From Exiguobacterium marinum DSM 16307 (GTDB taxonomy: Bacteria > Bacillota > Bacilli > Exiguobacteriales > Exiguobacteriaceae), in assembly GCF_000620845.1 (NCBI RefSeq), contig NZ_KK211189.1, positions 635,662-699,661 of the forward strand: a DNA stretch of 64,000 nt, given 5' to 3'. How positions within the stretch are numbered: the first letter of the stretch is position 1; each line of letters starts with the position of its first letter. Below the pieces are notes generated by a model, which had not been told where the DNA came from, searched no databases, and saw only the letters and a program-made list of their open reading frames with translations. Below, piece by piece: positions 54,090 to 63,139 of this stretch. The translations under genes were made by a program, and so were the position numbers.

Positions 54090-54165
54090 GTCACCACGTT
54101 TTCACTTTTGCATTTTCGGGGATTCTGCTACGGTAGGGAGAGAGTGAAAGAGAGGGGAACATCCA

Positions 54166-54798
54166 ATGGCAGTTATTTTATTTGATATTGATGGCACGTT
54201 AGTAGATACAACCGGACCGATGACACAGGCGATTCATGAGGCGCTCGAGGAACTTCCACACCTTCCAAAACCGAGTGAAGAGGCCGTCCGCTCTGGATAT
54301 GGGTTGGCAGGCAACGCGTTTTGGGAACATGTCATCCCTGAAGCGACACTTGAAGAGATTCACCTCATTCGCAGGTTGCGTCACACGACGTTGGAGAAGG
54401 CAATAGAAGGACAAAATGTTTTATTTGACGGAATTCGTAACATGTTGGAGACGCTTCACGAGCAAGGCCACACGCTGACGACAGCGAGTAACTGCGGCGT
54501 TCATTACATGAACCTGATATTAGATACGCAACAGATTCGTCCATATATGACGGCACCTGAATGCTTGGAGTCTGTCGGCGGCGAAAAAAAGGCAGATATT
54601 CTGACAGCACACCGTGTCCGTCACGGTGAGGGAGACTATATCATGGTCGGGGATCGTAAGTCAGATGTAGAGGCGGCCCGCGCCCACGACTTCCCGGTCG
54701 TCTTAACAGGATTCGGGTTCGGCAATGAAGAAGAGTGGGCGCTTGCGGATCACGTAATCAAGTCGCCGAACGATTTAGTCGAATGGATCAATCGATAA
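54166..54798 (+). CDS. HAD superfamily hydrolase, phosphoglycolate-phosphatase-like
   Basis: A 210-residue HAD type IA phosphatase. The nucleophile motif is FDIDGTLVDT near residues 5-14, the motif II residue is in TTASN near 106, the motif III lysine in EKK and motif IV is MVGDRKSDVEAA near 162. A helical cap spans about 18-85. Substrates of this subgroup include phosphoglycolate and small sugar phosphates. The ATG at 54166 follows AGAGGGG. Confidence 0.88.
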   Translation: MAVILFDIDGTLVDTTGPMTQAIHEALEELPHLPKPSEEAVRSGYGLAGNAFWEHVIPEATLEEIHLIRRLRHTTLEKAIEGQNVLFDGIRNMLETLHEQGHTLTTASNCGVHYMNLILDTQQIRPYMTAPECLESVGGEKKADILTAHRVRHGEGDYIMVGDRKSDVEAARAHDFPVVLTGFGFGNEEEWALADHVIKSPNDLVEWINR

Positions 54799-54799
54799 T

Positions 54800-54833
54800 A
54801 AAAGGCTTGTCGCGCGTGCCGACAAGCCTTTTT
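54800..54833. terminator. Terminator between the HAD gene and gabD
   Basis: A 12-bp perfect stem (AAAGGCTTGTCG / CGACAAGCCTTT), five T on plus; the minus side can serve gabD. Confidence 0.85.
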
Positions 54834-54845
54834 GAATACCTGGAT

Positions 54846-56258
54846 TCACAACCCGAGTGAGATATATTTCACTTCTAAAAACTCCTCGATGCCGTGATGG
54901 CCACCTTCTCGTCCGAGTCCACTCTCTTTCCATCCACCGAACGGCGCTTGAGGTGTTGACGGGAGCCCGTCATTCACACCGACGATTCCGTACTCTAACG
55001 ATTCCGCTAAATAGACCGCTTCATTGATGTCTTGCGTGAAGAGATAGGCAGCTAACCCGAACGGAGTATTGTTCGCCCGATTGATGACTTCATCGAGTGA
55101 ATCGAATGTGGCAATCGGCGCGACCGGACCGAACGTTTCCTCATTCATGCAGAGCATGTCTTCATTCGCATAGCGGATGACCGCAGGACGAATGAATAAA
55201 CCGTCTAACACTTCGCCACCGTATACTTCACCACCACGAATCTGGGCGTCCTCGATATGTTTTTCGACCTTACTAAGGGCATCGTCATCGATGAGTGGTC
55301 CGATATCGACACCTTCCTCTAACCCATTCCCAACTTTTAAAGATTCGACCTCTTTGATGAAACGCTCCGAGAAATCATCGACGACAGCGCGTTCTACATA
55401 AATTCGGTTGGCACAGACGCATGTCTGTCCGCCGTTGCGGAACTTGGTCGCGACTGCCTGCGGGACGGCTTTATCTAAGTCTGCCTTGGCCGTGACGATG
55501 AGCGGGGCGTGCCCACCTAGCTCGAGTGAAATTTTTTTCATCGTGTCCGCCGCATCACGCATAAGCATTTTTCCGACCTCTGTTGAGCCTGTGAATGTCA
55601 ATTTTCGGACTCGTTTATCTTGTTGCCACGCTTTGACGAGGTCGGAAGCTTGTCCTGTCACCAAGTTGATGACCCCTTTTGGGAATCCTGCTTTCTCGGC
55701 TAATTTCACGAGTTCAATGGCAGTCAGTGGAGTCGCTGATGCAGGTTTTATAACGACCGTGCAGCCTGCAGCGAGTGCCGGGGCAACTTTTCGCGTGATC
55801 ATGGCAGCCGGGAAGTTCCAAGGGGTGATGGCTGCGATGACCCCGATCGGTTGCTTGATGGCAAAGATGCGCTTTTGGTTCGATGAGGCAGGAATCGTCT
55901 CACCATACACACGGCGACCTTCCGCTGCGTACCAGTCGATGAATCCGTTCGCGTAGTTGATTTCACCAATTGCTTCTTTGAGCGGTTTCCCTTGTTCCTC
56001 GACCATTGTTCGGGCAAGCTCTTCCGTATGTTCTGCAATTAAACGATGCCACTCATTAAGTAATTCGCCTCGTTCTTCTGCGGTCTTTTGTTGCCATTCC
56101 CGGAGTGACTCATGCGCGGCATCGACGGCTTGTGTCGCTTCTTTCGTATCGCTTTTCGTCACGACGGCCATCACATTTCCTGTCGCCGGATTGCGTACTT
56201 CGATTGTTTGATCGGTTTCAGTCCATTCCCCGTTAATGTAGTTTTTCTCTTCTCGCAT
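54846..56258 (-). CDS. gabD: Succinate-semialdehyde dehydrogenase (NAD(P)+)
   Basis: An aldehyde dehydrogenase of 470 residues that oxidises succinate semialdehyde to succinate, the last step of GABA breakdown. The nucleotide site is FTGSTEVGKML near residue 215, the catalytic Glu is in SLELGGHAP near 245, and the catalytic Cys in NGGQTCVCANRIYVE near 280. QTCVCANR is typical of the GabD branch. The ATG at 56258 has GAAAGGGG upstream. No GABA transaminase is adjacent, so a wider aldehyde role remains possible. Confidence 0.9.
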   Translation of the reverse strand: MREEKNYINGEWTETDQTIEVRNPATGNVMAVVTKSDTKEATQAVDAAHESLREWQQKTAEERGELLNEWHRLIAEHTEELARTMVEEQGKPLKEAIGEINYANGFIDWYAAEGRRVYGETIPASSNQKRIFAIKQPIGVIAAITPWNFPAAMITRKVAPALAAGCTVVIKPASATPLTAIELVKLAEKAGFPKGVINLVTGQASDLVKAWQQDKRVRKLTFTGSTEVGKMLMRDAADTMKKISLELGGHAPLIVTAKADLDKAVPQAVATKFRNGGQTCVCANRIYVERAVVDDFSERFIKEVESLKVGNGLEEGVDIGPLIDDDALSKVEKHIEDAQIRGGEVYGGEVLDGLFIRPAVIRYANEDMLCMNEETFGPVAPIATFDSLDEVINRANNTPFGLAAYLFTQDINEAVYLAESLEYGIVGVNDGLPSTPQAPFGGWKESGLGREGGHHGIEEFLEVKYISLGL

Positions 56259-56350
56259 CTTGATTTCCCCTTTCCAAAAAGTGCACAGTTAATTAGAGGA
56301 TACCCGTTTTTCTGAAACGCACACAAACTTCCAAAAAATGAGGGGATATG

Positions 56351-56863
56351 ATGTGGATTATCATTGTCGGCTATCTAGTCGGAAGTCTGCTCGGAGGCAG
56401 GCTATATGGGTTATTAAGTGGACATGATTTAGCAACATCCGGTTCGAAAAATACCGGTGCACGCAACGCGCATCGCATCGGAGGGGTGAAGGCGTTTCTC
56501 ATCGTGTATGGATTCGACGTGCTCAAGACGATTCTTGTCTTACAGGTGAGCGGACCGTATTTTTGGCAGACGGCGTTCGCGCTCACGCTCGGTCATATTT
56601 ATCCGTTTTGGCGAATCCGTGCGGGCGGGAAGGGATATGCCGTTTTTTCTGGAATCATATGGGCGTATGACCCGTGGTGGTTTATCGGGGGGCTCCTTTT
56701 TCTGTTGTTGTTGATTAAAGGAACAGGTAATTCCCGTGAGACGGGACTGGTGATGCTCGTCTTACTTCCACTCGCTGCGCTTGGAAGTGTTGGAGACATC
56801 ATATGGGCAGTGCTCATCGCAGCTGTGATTATCTATCATCATGTGAAGGAGGGGAAACCATGA
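56351..56863 (+). CDS. PlsY-like glycerol-3-phosphate acyltransferase family protein
   Basis: A 170-residue membrane protein with five to six hydrophobic segments. It carries the PlsY signatures in modified form: GSKNTGARNAHR near residues 32-43 (for GSGNxGATNxxR) and GHIYPFWRIRAGGKGYA near 81-97. PlsY uses acyl phosphate to acylate glycerol-3-phosphate. This protein is shorter than usual PlsY (about 190-210) and has divergent residues in both motifs, so it may act on another acceptor. Its stop overlaps the next gene's start by ATGA, which links it to the GNAT-aminotransferase fusion. The ATG at 56351 follows GAGGGGAT. Confidence 0.82.
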   Translation: MWIIIVGYLVGSLLGGRLYGLLSGHDLATSGSKNTGARNAHRIGGVKAFLIVYGFDVLKTILVLQVSGPYFWQTAFALTLGHIYPFWRIRAGGKGYAVFSGIIWAYDPWWFIGGLLFLLLLIKGTGNSRETGLVMLVLLPLAALGSVGDIIWAVLIAAVIIYHHVKEGKP

Positions 56864-58443
56864 TTGTTTACCGAAAAGCTGTAATATCCGATTTTGACGC
56901 AATTCATCGGTTGAATTACGAAACGTTCGTTGAAGAGATTCCGCAACATCCACCGAACTCAGAGCGGCGACTCATCGACCGATTTCACGAAGAAAATACA
57001 TATTGGATTGGGGAAATGAACGGGGAAGTCGTGGCCATGTGTGCATTAAGAGGGAAGCGGCCATTTTCATTGGAACAAAAAGGAGTGAGTATTCCTGAAG
57101 GGGAGTGGCTCGAGATTCGCCTCCTCGCTGTGACCAAACCTTATCGTCGCAATCGCACGTTCGCAGGTCTGATGCGAGCGGTCATCGAAGATGCAACGGA
57201 GCGCCACATCGATGGCATCGTCATCAGTGGTACGACACGTGAACAATTGCTCTATCATCGATTCGGGTTTTTGCCGTTTGCTGATCCGATTGGTTCAGAA
57301 GAAGCGAGATATGTCCCGATGATGTTAACGAGGGATGCTTTTTACGAATCCAAATCAGCGACGACGCTTCGACCGAAAAGTTTGCTCGCGGGTCCCGTCG
57401 AATGTTCAGAACGTGTGAGAGCACGACTCTCGAAGCAACCACGTCCGCACCGTTCGAAAGAGACAGGACGACTACTTGAAGCGGTGCAACAAAAACTGTC
57501 GGAACGAGTCAAACTTCCTAACATCTATACACTTCTCGGAAGTGGGACGGTCGCAAATGATGCGGTCGCGCCTCGTTTGGAAGGACACGGCGTGATTTTA
57601 AACGCTGGCGAATTTGGAGAACGACTGATCGAGCATGCCCGGCGTGTAGACCGCTCGTTTGATGTCATTCGAGTGGACCAAGATGGAAAGTGGGATGTTT
57701 CTCAACTTGATCGAATTGCTCCGGACTGGGTGTGGACCGTTCATTGTGAGACATCCCTAGGAATTCTAATTGACTTGGGACCGCTTCATTCGTGGAACGG
57801 TGTCATCGCCATCGATGCGATCAGTACGGTTGGGACATTCGATTATGACTATTCCTTTGCGGACTACGTGACCTTCTCCTCAGGAAAGGCGTTACGGAAC
57901 GCCCCTGGTCTCGCATTCGTTGCGATGAAAGAGCGAGCGGAAGCGCTACGAGATGTACCACGCTACCTGGACTTGTCACTCTACAAACCGATTGCCTTCA
58001 CACAATCAGAGCCGCTTCTTGCGGCGATGGCGGTCTCGTTAGACGAACTGACGGACGAAGAGGTCGCATCGCATGAAGAGAAGATGGTGGCTCTGATCAA
58101 CTCGCTCCACGAGAACGGCCTATGTATCGAGGTGAGTCCCGCCCAATCATCTGGTATCATCACGATTCCGGTTCCGTGTGGTCAGTCCTCGATGGAGCTC
58201 GGACGACAACTGTCGTATCAGGGCTACCTCGTACAATATGAGAGTGACTACTTAAAACGGGCGAACGTCATTCAAGTGTCGACGATGGGCTGGACGACGC
58301 CTCGTATGATGCGTGACGTCGGTTCTTATATCGCGCAGTGGATTCAACAAAAAACCGCCACTTCTAAAAGTGACGGTTCGCTTATACACGAAAATCTTGA
58401 CGTGCCACGTGACGAACCTTTCGTCCGAGGCGCCTCCAATTGA
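56860..58443 (+). CDS. GNAT acyltransferase fused to class V PLP aminotransferase
   Basis: A 527-residue two-domain protein. Residues about 1-165 are a GNAT domain with the acyl-CoA loop LLAVTKPYRRNRTFAGLM; the run RFHEENTYWIGEMNGEVVAM resembles N-acyl amino acid synthases. Residues about 215-515 match class V aminotransferases (PhnW/serine-glyoxylate type): GSGTVANDA, TVHCETSLGI, IAIDAISTVG and the PLP lysine at Lys343 in SSGKALRNAPG. Domain order suggests amination and acylation of one small metabolite. The ATG at 56860 overlaps the PlsY-like stop and has GGAGGGG upstream. The 3' end overlaps the convergent UbiB-family gene by 62 bases. Function is unknown. Confidence 0.8.
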   Translation: MIVYRKAVISDFDAIHRLNYETFVEEIPQHPPNSERRLIDRFHEENTYWIGEMNGEVVAMCALRGKRPFSLEQKGVSIPEGEWLEIRLLAVTKPYRRNRTFAGLMRAVIEDATERHIDGIVISGTTREQLLYHRFGFLPFADPIGSEEARYVPMMLTRDAFYESKSATTLRPKSLLAGPVECSERVRARLSKQPRPHRSKETGRLLEAVQQKLSERVKLPNIYTLLGSGTVANDAVAPRLEGHGVILNAGEFGERLIEHARRVDRSFDVIRVDQDGKWDVSQLDRIAPDWVWTVHCETSLGILIDLGPLHSWNGVIAIDAISTVGTFDYDYSFADYVTFSSGKALRNAPGLAFVAMKERAEALRDVPRYLDLSLYKPIAFTQSEPLLAAMAVSLDELTDEEVASHEEKMVALINSLHENGLCIEVSPAQSSGIITIPVPCGQSSMELGRQLSYQGYLVQYESDYLKRANVIQVSTMGWTTPRMMRDVGSYIAQWIQQKTATSKSDGSLIHENLDVPRDEPFVRGASN

Positions 58444-60019
58444 AATAAGCCAAAACAGAGACGACGCCACCTGACCAAAACAGCCACTCATCTGGTCGGA
58501 TATAGCCCAGCAGTCCGACTAATAAACCGAGTAACATAACGATGGCATTGAACGTCTGGCGGTGCAAGAGTTCTTTTGATTCCAAGTTTCGTTGGAACAT
58601 CGCTTGCTCCGACAGGCGTTTTCGCGTCGGTTCTTTTAAGTAGTTGTCGAGAAGCGGGGGAACGTTCAACAATTTCTTCGCATAGTTGATCCCGGTCTTC
58701 ACATAACGATTTTGTAGCGTCGTCCCGTCTTCCTCGAGCCATTCGATGACAATCGGTTTACCGAGTGTGAACAGGTCGATTTTCGGATCTAAGATTTGCA
58801 GAATACCAAGTAAGGTCGAGGCGGCTCGGCCGAAGAAGGCGAATTCTGCCGGGAGTTGAATCGGTTCGTTTTTGACGAGCAGTTGAATATCTTGTAACAC
58901 TTTCTCGATCAACCTTGTATCAACGGTGTCGATATCGGTCTCTAAGTAAAAGGTGACGGCTTTCTCTAGCGCTTGACGAATGTTTTGTTTGTTCGCCGTA
59001 GGCAAGAGAAAACGTAAATCTTCTAACCCATCGACGATGCTGTCATAGTCGAGGGAGATGAACGCCTGTAAGATGTTTCGAATCGTCGCCATGTCTTGCG
59101 CCGTCGTCTGTCCGACCATACCGAAGTCGAGCAGGATGATTGTCCCGTCTGCCCGAATTTGGACATTTCCGGGGTGGGGGTCGGCATGGAACTGTCCACC
59201 GAACAACAATTGTTCGGCCGCGAGCGTGAACAGTCGTTCGGCTAGGGCGGAGCGATCAATCTCGTTCTCTTTTAAGAAGGCGAGATCGGTGATGCGTCTT
59301 GCATCGACCCAATCCATCGTCAAGACACGATTCGTACAGAGATGCTCGTGATAATCTGGGATATAGACGTCTGGATTATCAGCATACTTGGCTTTGAAAT
59401 ATAAGGCGTTTTTTAATTCGGTTTGAAAATTTAGTTCATCCCCGATGACAAAAATCATTTGGCGATATAAGCTATCTAAGTCGGTCGATTTTGCGAGGGA
59501 TGTCCGCTTCAACATCGACGTGACAATCCGCATAGCACGGAAGTCGGTACGGATGATTTTTTCGATATTGGGACGTTGGATTTTGATGGCGACCCGTTTA
59601 CCGTTTTCAAGTAGGGTGGCACCGTATACTTCTCCGATAGAAGCCGAGGCGACGGCGTCGATTCCGACGTCTTTGACGACTTGTGTGTACGGAACGCCCC
59701 ATTCCGCCTCTAAAATCGCGCGTGACTTGTCCCAACCGGATGTCGGGACCCGATCGACGAGCTCAGACAGCTCGTTTAAAACGGCTGGTGGCAACAAGTC
59801 TGCCCGAATGGATAAGAATTGTCCGAGCTTGATTAACAAGCCCTCGAGCCGCAGGGCGTTGCGTTTATACTCGCGAGCAAGCTTGAGCATGAGTGCTTCG
59901 TATTCTTCTGTCGTGGCTACACCTTGTTGTTGTTTACGTGAAAAAGCGTATAAGCGAATGATGAATCGGGCGAACATGGTGACGATAATCCATATGCGGA
60001 ACAAAGCGATACGTTTCAT
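58382..60019 (-). CDS. AarF/UbiB (ABC1) family protein kinase-like protein
   Basis: A 545-residue atypical kinase-like protein. Family hallmarks are KLGQFLSIRADLLP near residue 65 (the KxGQ motif), the alanine-rich ASASIGEVY loop near 125, AIKIQRP with the nucleotide-site lysine near 147, and FHADPHPGN with DFGMVG near 278-298. Two C-terminal hydrophobic segments anchor it to the membrane. UbiB-type proteins support quinone or isoprenoid lipid metabolism through ATP hydrolysis. The ATG at 60019 has AAGGATG at 12 bases, a little far. Its last 62 bases overlap the convergent gene. Confidence 0.9.
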   Translation of the reverse strand: MKRIALFRIWIIVTMFARFIIRLYAFSRKQQQGVATTEEYEALMLKLAREYKRNALRLEGLLIKLGQFLSIRADLLPPAVLNELSELVDRVPTSGWDKSRAILEAEWGVPYTQVVKDVGIDAVASASIGEVYGATLLENGKRVAIKIQRPNIEKIIRTDFRAMRIVTSMLKRTSLAKSTDLDSLYRQMIFVIGDELNFQTELKNALYFKAKYADNPDVYIPDYHEHLCTNRVLTMDWVDARRITDLAFLKENEIDRSALAERLFTLAAEQLLFGGQFHADPHPGNVQIRADGTIILLDFGMVGQTTAQDMATIRNILQAFISLDYDSIVDGLEDLRFLLPTANKQNIRQALEKAVTFYLETDIDTVDTRLIEKVLQDIQLLVKNEPIQLPAEFAFFGRAASTLLGILQILDPKIDLFTLGKPIVIEWLEEDGTTLQNRYVKTGINYAKKLLNVPPLLDNYLKEPTRKRLSEQAMFQRNLESKELLHRQTFNAIVMLLGLLVGLLGYIRPDEWLFWSGGVVSVLAYFNWRRLGRKVRHVARQDFRV

Positions 60020-60119
60020 ATTAATACCGACATCCTTTACGACAGTCGCTCGACTGACCTGATTTTTTTGTAACTATACTTTACCATACAATGCGTTGAA
60101 GAAAGGGCAAGGGATGTTC

Positions 60120-60719
60120 ATGGAGTGGGAATTGCTCAACGTCGTCGGAACGATTGCGTTCGCGGCGAGCGGAGCCATCATTGCGATGGATGAAAAGTAC
60201 GATATTTTTGGGGTGTGGCTGCTCGCTTTCATCACGGCCTTTGGAGGCGGTGCGATTCGAAACGTCCTATTAGGAAACCCCGTCAGTTTGATTTGGCAAC
60301 AGAATGATTTATTTATTTTATGTTTTCTTGTTGCGCTCCTCATCTTCCTGCTACCGAGTGTCGTATTGCCACATTGGGAGCGCTGGGGTGTCATTGTCGA
60401 TGCCATCGGTCTCGTCGCATTCGCCTTTCAGGGAGCACAAGTCGCAATAAAACTCGATTTACCTCTCTCCGCTGCGATTGCGGCGGCTGTCCTCACTGGG
60501 GTTGGGGGTGGAGTCGTCCGCGATTTACTGGCCGGGCGTAAGCCGCTCGTTTTACAGTCTGAAGTGTACGCGATTTGGGCAATTCTCATTGCGGTCATTA
60601 CGTATTACTTTAAACTTGAAGGTGGTCTTGTCGTCTATACGCTTTTAATTGTCGTAGCAACACTTCGAGTGATATCCTACTATCGGAAGTGGAATTTACC
60701 AGCACGAAAAGTTAGATAA
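60120..60719 (+). CDS. TRIC/UPF0126 family membrane protein
   Basis: A 199-residue protein with seven membrane segments arranged as two similar halves. Each half has a conserved turn: FGGGAIRNVLLGNPVSL near residue 43 and GVGGGVVRDLLAGRKPLVL near 127. This family (UPF0126, YicG/YvgT) is related to TRIC-type cation channels. The ATG at 60120 is preferred because AAGGG is 6 bases upstream; ATG 60114 and TTG 60096 are in frame. It lies 12 bases before the DUF423 gene. Confidence 0.88.
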   Translation: MEWELLNVVGTIAFAASGAIIAMDEKYDIFGVWLLAFITAFGGGAIRNVLLGNPVSLIWQQNDLFILCFLVALLIFLLPSVVLPHWERWGVIVDAIGLVAFAFQGAQVAIKLDLPLSAAIAAAVLTGVGGGVVRDLLAGRKPLVLQSEVYAIWAILIAVITYYFKLEGGLVVYTLLIVVATLRVISYYRKWNLPARKVR

Positions 60720-60731
60720 GGGGGAATAAAA

Positions 60732-61097
60732 ATGAAGATGTTGTTAATGATCGGTGCCGGATTGATGGCACTCGGTGTGGCGCTCGGCGCGTTCGGTGCC
60801 CATGCGCTCAAAGAGAGATTGGCGCCGAATATGTTGGCGAACTGGCAGACGGGCGTGCTCTACCACATGGTTCATGCGCTCGGCATCATCGGGATTGCGG
60901 CACTACTCATGCGCGTAAGTATCAGCCAGTTTAACATTGCCGGCTGGCTCATGTTTGCAGGAATTGTCTTTTTCTCCGGAAGCTTATATGTCATGGCACT
61001 GACTGGCATCACGAAACTAGGAGCCGTGACACCGATTGGCGGAGTCCTATTCATTGCAGCCTGGATTTTTGTCATCATTGGTGCGATGAAGCTTTAA
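60732..61097 (+). CDS. DUF423 small membrane protein (YwdK-like)
   Basis: A 121-residue protein with four membrane segments. GAGLMALGVALGAFGAHALK at residues 8-27, then the conserved NWQTGVLYHMVHALGI, SGSLYVMALTGI and PIGGVLFIAAW, are diagnostic of DUF423. The function is unknown. It is co-transcribed with the TRIC-family gene (12-base gap, GGGGGAA ribosome binding site) and ends at a strong terminator. Confidence 0.9.
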   Translation: MKMLLMIGAGLMALGVALGAFGAHALKERLAPNMLANWQTGVLYHMVHALGIIGIAALLMRVSISQFNIAGWLMFAGIVFFSGSLYVMALTGITKLGAVTPIGGVLFIAAWIFVIIGAMKL

Positions 61098-61114
61098 AAG
61101 TAACATATGTATTC

Positions 61115-61167
61115 AAAATCCATGTCTTTGCTCATGTTTTCATGAAGCAAACGCATGGATTTTTTTG
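61115..61167 (+). terminator. Intrinsic terminator after the DUF423 gene
   Basis: AAATCCATG pairs with CATGGATTT, with an inner TTTGCT/AGCAAA stem, then seven T. Confidence 0.85.
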
Positions 61168-61516
61168 AAGGGTCATCCCATCAATTGGAAAACCTATGCA
61201 TTATCAGTTTAATTGTTATTTGAAAATAGGGTAAACCATTTTCTATTTACATAAAACATTACAGAAAGATGTCAAACCGGACGATTAAAAAAGATATTGA
61301 TAAATAATAAGTTGCATATATTCGTTATAGGCGCTTTTGTTCTTGCGTAATAAAATTGAAATATAACTTTAACAGGAAAATATCTAGCAGTTAGATATAA
61401 TTAGTCGTGTTGAAACTCAACTGATTGATCGTTTTTGTTACATACTGAAACGGCTTAAAAATATGTAGTTTAACTGGTACCCAGATTTGTCATTTAAGAA
61501 AGGATGTACCCCATTC
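61168..61516 (+). promoter_or_regulatory. AT-rich leader of the M23 hydrolase gene
   Basis: About 350 bases without a gene and clearly more AT-rich than the flanks. A TATAAT at 61396-61401 is overlapped by an inverted repeat TATCTA-GCAGT-TAGATA (61381-61397), a possible operator. TTTACA-N6-ATTACA near 61246-61263 resembles the reverse WalR pattern but with one extra base of spacing. No known riboswitch consensus was recognised. Confidence 0.45.
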
Positions 61517-63052
61517 ATGAACTGGAAACGCACAGTCTCGACGCTAACGCTTGGTGTGATGCTGATTAGCACACATACAGTCGCGGATGCATCGACTTCG
61601 ATTAAAGAAAAGCAAGAACAACAACAAAAAGTGCAAGAAAAGCGCGATAGCGTAAAGGAAAATCAGTCGGAAACGTCTTCAAAGATTGAAGTGAACAAAG
61701 AAGAGATTTCAAAAGTACAGACAGAAGTCAATAAAATGGACGCGCAATTGCAAGACATCATCAATGATGTTGCGATGAAGCGCCAAGAAATCAAACGTAC
61801 CGAGATGAAAATCGAGGATCTTGAAGCCGACATTAAAGACTATCAAGAAAAAATGAAGGCGCAAGAAGAAATGATGAAAGAACGTATGGCCACGATGCAA
61901 AAGAACGGTGGCGGTTCAATCAATTGGGCTGAGTTCATCTTCGGTTCGAAAAACTTCTCTGACCTCGTCACACGTATGATTACGGCAGGAACGATTCAAC
62001 GTAGTGACCAAGAGTTGTTCGATGACTATGAAGCGACACAACGGTCGTTGAAAAAAGCACAAGCTGACTTGAAAACAGAACGTGCTTCACTTCTAGAACA
62101 ACAAAAAGCACTTGAGGTTCGCCAAGCTGAACTTGAGAAGAAAATGAAACAACGTGAAAAACGTATTAAAGAACTTGAAGAGAAAAACATCAAGTTCGAA
62201 TCGCAAATCTTCGACCTTCAAGAGATTGAAGCGACGTTAGTGGCACAAGAACAGGCGATTGCGGCTGAAATCGAGGCACAACGTCGTGAAGAAGAGGAAG
62301 CTCGTCGTCGCGCTGAAGAAGCAGCTCGTCAAGAGGCGGCACGTAAAGCAGAAGAAGCACGCCAAGCAGAAGCTGCACGTCAAGCTGAGGCAGCTCGTAA
62401 GGCAGAGGCAGAACGAGAAGCAGAAGCGGCACGTCAACAAGCTGCACAACAAAAGCAGGACAATAAATCGAATACCCCGTCTTCGTCGTCTTCAAACAAT
62501 ACGACTTCGTCGACATCGGCATCAAAACCTGCACCGGCGCCGAAACCGGCTCCAGCACCAACGCCGGCACCGAAACCGGCTCCAGCACCGAAACCAACTC
62601 CAAAACCTGCACCGACGACGTCGACACCAGCTCCATCTAGCTCGATGTTCATTCAACCGGCTTCAGGACGCTACTCACAAGGATGGGGTCCAGCGAGCGG
62701 TGCGTATGGCTACACGTTCCATAACGGTTTAGATATTGCAGGTCCTACAGGGACACCGATCCGTGCATCGGCAACAGGTACGGTCATTCGTGCAGGTTGG
62801 GGTGGCGCATACGGGAACCACGTCATGATTGCACACGTCATCAACGGTCAAGTTTGGACGACAGTGTATGCGCACATGAACTCGGTATCTGTCAGCTCAG
62901 GACAGCGTGTGACACAAGGATCAAACATCGGAACGCTTGGAAACACAGGGAACTCGTCAGGTCCGCACTTGCACTTTGAGATTCATAAAGGCGGCTACTC
63001 ATACTCGGCAACGAGCGCAGGTAGCACGGTCAATCCGCGTCAGTTTTTCTGA
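61517..63052 (+). CDS. Secreted murein hydrolase activator-like protein with M23 peptidase domain
   Basis: A 511-residue exported protein. Signal peptide about 1-27 (TVSTLTLGVMLISTHTVADA). Coiled coil about 30-125 and again about 165-325, the last part rich in Ala, Glu and Arg. A Pro-Ala-Lys linker (about 345-380) crosses the wall. The C-terminal M23 domain has HNGLDIAGPTGTPI (zinc His and Asp), YAHMNS and HLHFEIH (zinc His). The complete set implies an active peptidase, unlike degenerate EnvC types. The layout resembles the CwlO/PcsB hydrolases that act with FtsEX, but the catalytic domain is M23, not NlpC/P60. ATG 61517 has AAAGGATG at 12 bases. Confidence 0.9.
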   Translation: MNWKRTVSTLTLGVMLISTHTVADASTSIKEKQEQQQKVQEKRDSVKENQSETSSKIEVNKEEISKVQTEVNKMDAQLQDIINDVAMKRQEIKRTEMKIEDLEADIKDYQEKMKAQEEMMKERMATMQKNGGGSINWAEFIFGSKNFSDLVTRMITAGTIQRSDQELFDDYEATQRSLKKAQADLKTERASLLEQQKALEVRQAELEKKMKQREKRIKELEEKNIKFESQIFDLQEIEATLVAQEQAIAAEIEAQRREEEEARRRAEEAARQEAARKAEEARQAEAARQAEAARKAEAEREAEAARQQAAQQKQDNKSNTPSSSSSNNTTSSTSASKPAPAPKPAPAPTPAPKPAPAPKPTPKPAPTTSTPAPSSSMFIQPASGRYSQGWGPASGAYGYTFHNGLDIAGPTGTPIRASATGTVIRAGWGGAYGNHVMIAHVINGQVWTTVYAHMNSVSVSSGQRVTQGSNIGTLGNTGNSSGPHLHFEIHKGGYSYSATSAGSTVNPRQFF

Positions 63053-63062
63053 TGCCCTATAC

Positions 63063-63095
63063 AAAAAGCTCCTTTCGATTGCGAAAGGGGCTTTT
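63063..63095 (+). terminator. Intrinsic terminator of the M23 hydrolase gene
   Basis: AAAAGCTCCTTTCG pairs with CGAAAGGGGCTTTT (one mismatch), then a short T tail. Confidence 0.8.
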
Positions 63096-63102
63096 GTGCG
63101 TA

Positions 63103-63133
63103 CAAAAACACCCCTTCGCTAATTGCGAAGGGA
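63103..63133 (-). terminator. Intrinsic terminator of the permease gene
   Basis: On the minus strand CCCTTCGC pairs with GCGAAGGG and is followed by GTGTTTTTG. Confidence 0.75.
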
Positions 63134-63139
63134 TGCTCG

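Noticed and set aside
61246-61263. WalR box in the hydrolase leader
   Set aside because: TTTACA and ATTACA are spaced by 6 bases; the consensus needs 5. It is kept only as a weak remark.
62290-62460. Tandem repeats in the DNA of the M23 hydrolase gene
   Set aside because: The repetition is at the protein level (AEAAR helix) and imperfect in the DNA, so it is a coiled-coil feature and not a separate repeat element.
62259-62732. Long alternate frames rich in Arg and His inside the M23 hydrolase gene, and matching antisense frames at 62190-62652
   Set aside because: They arise from the low-complexity Ala-Glu-Arg and Pro-Ala-Lys codons of the real gene and have no start signals.
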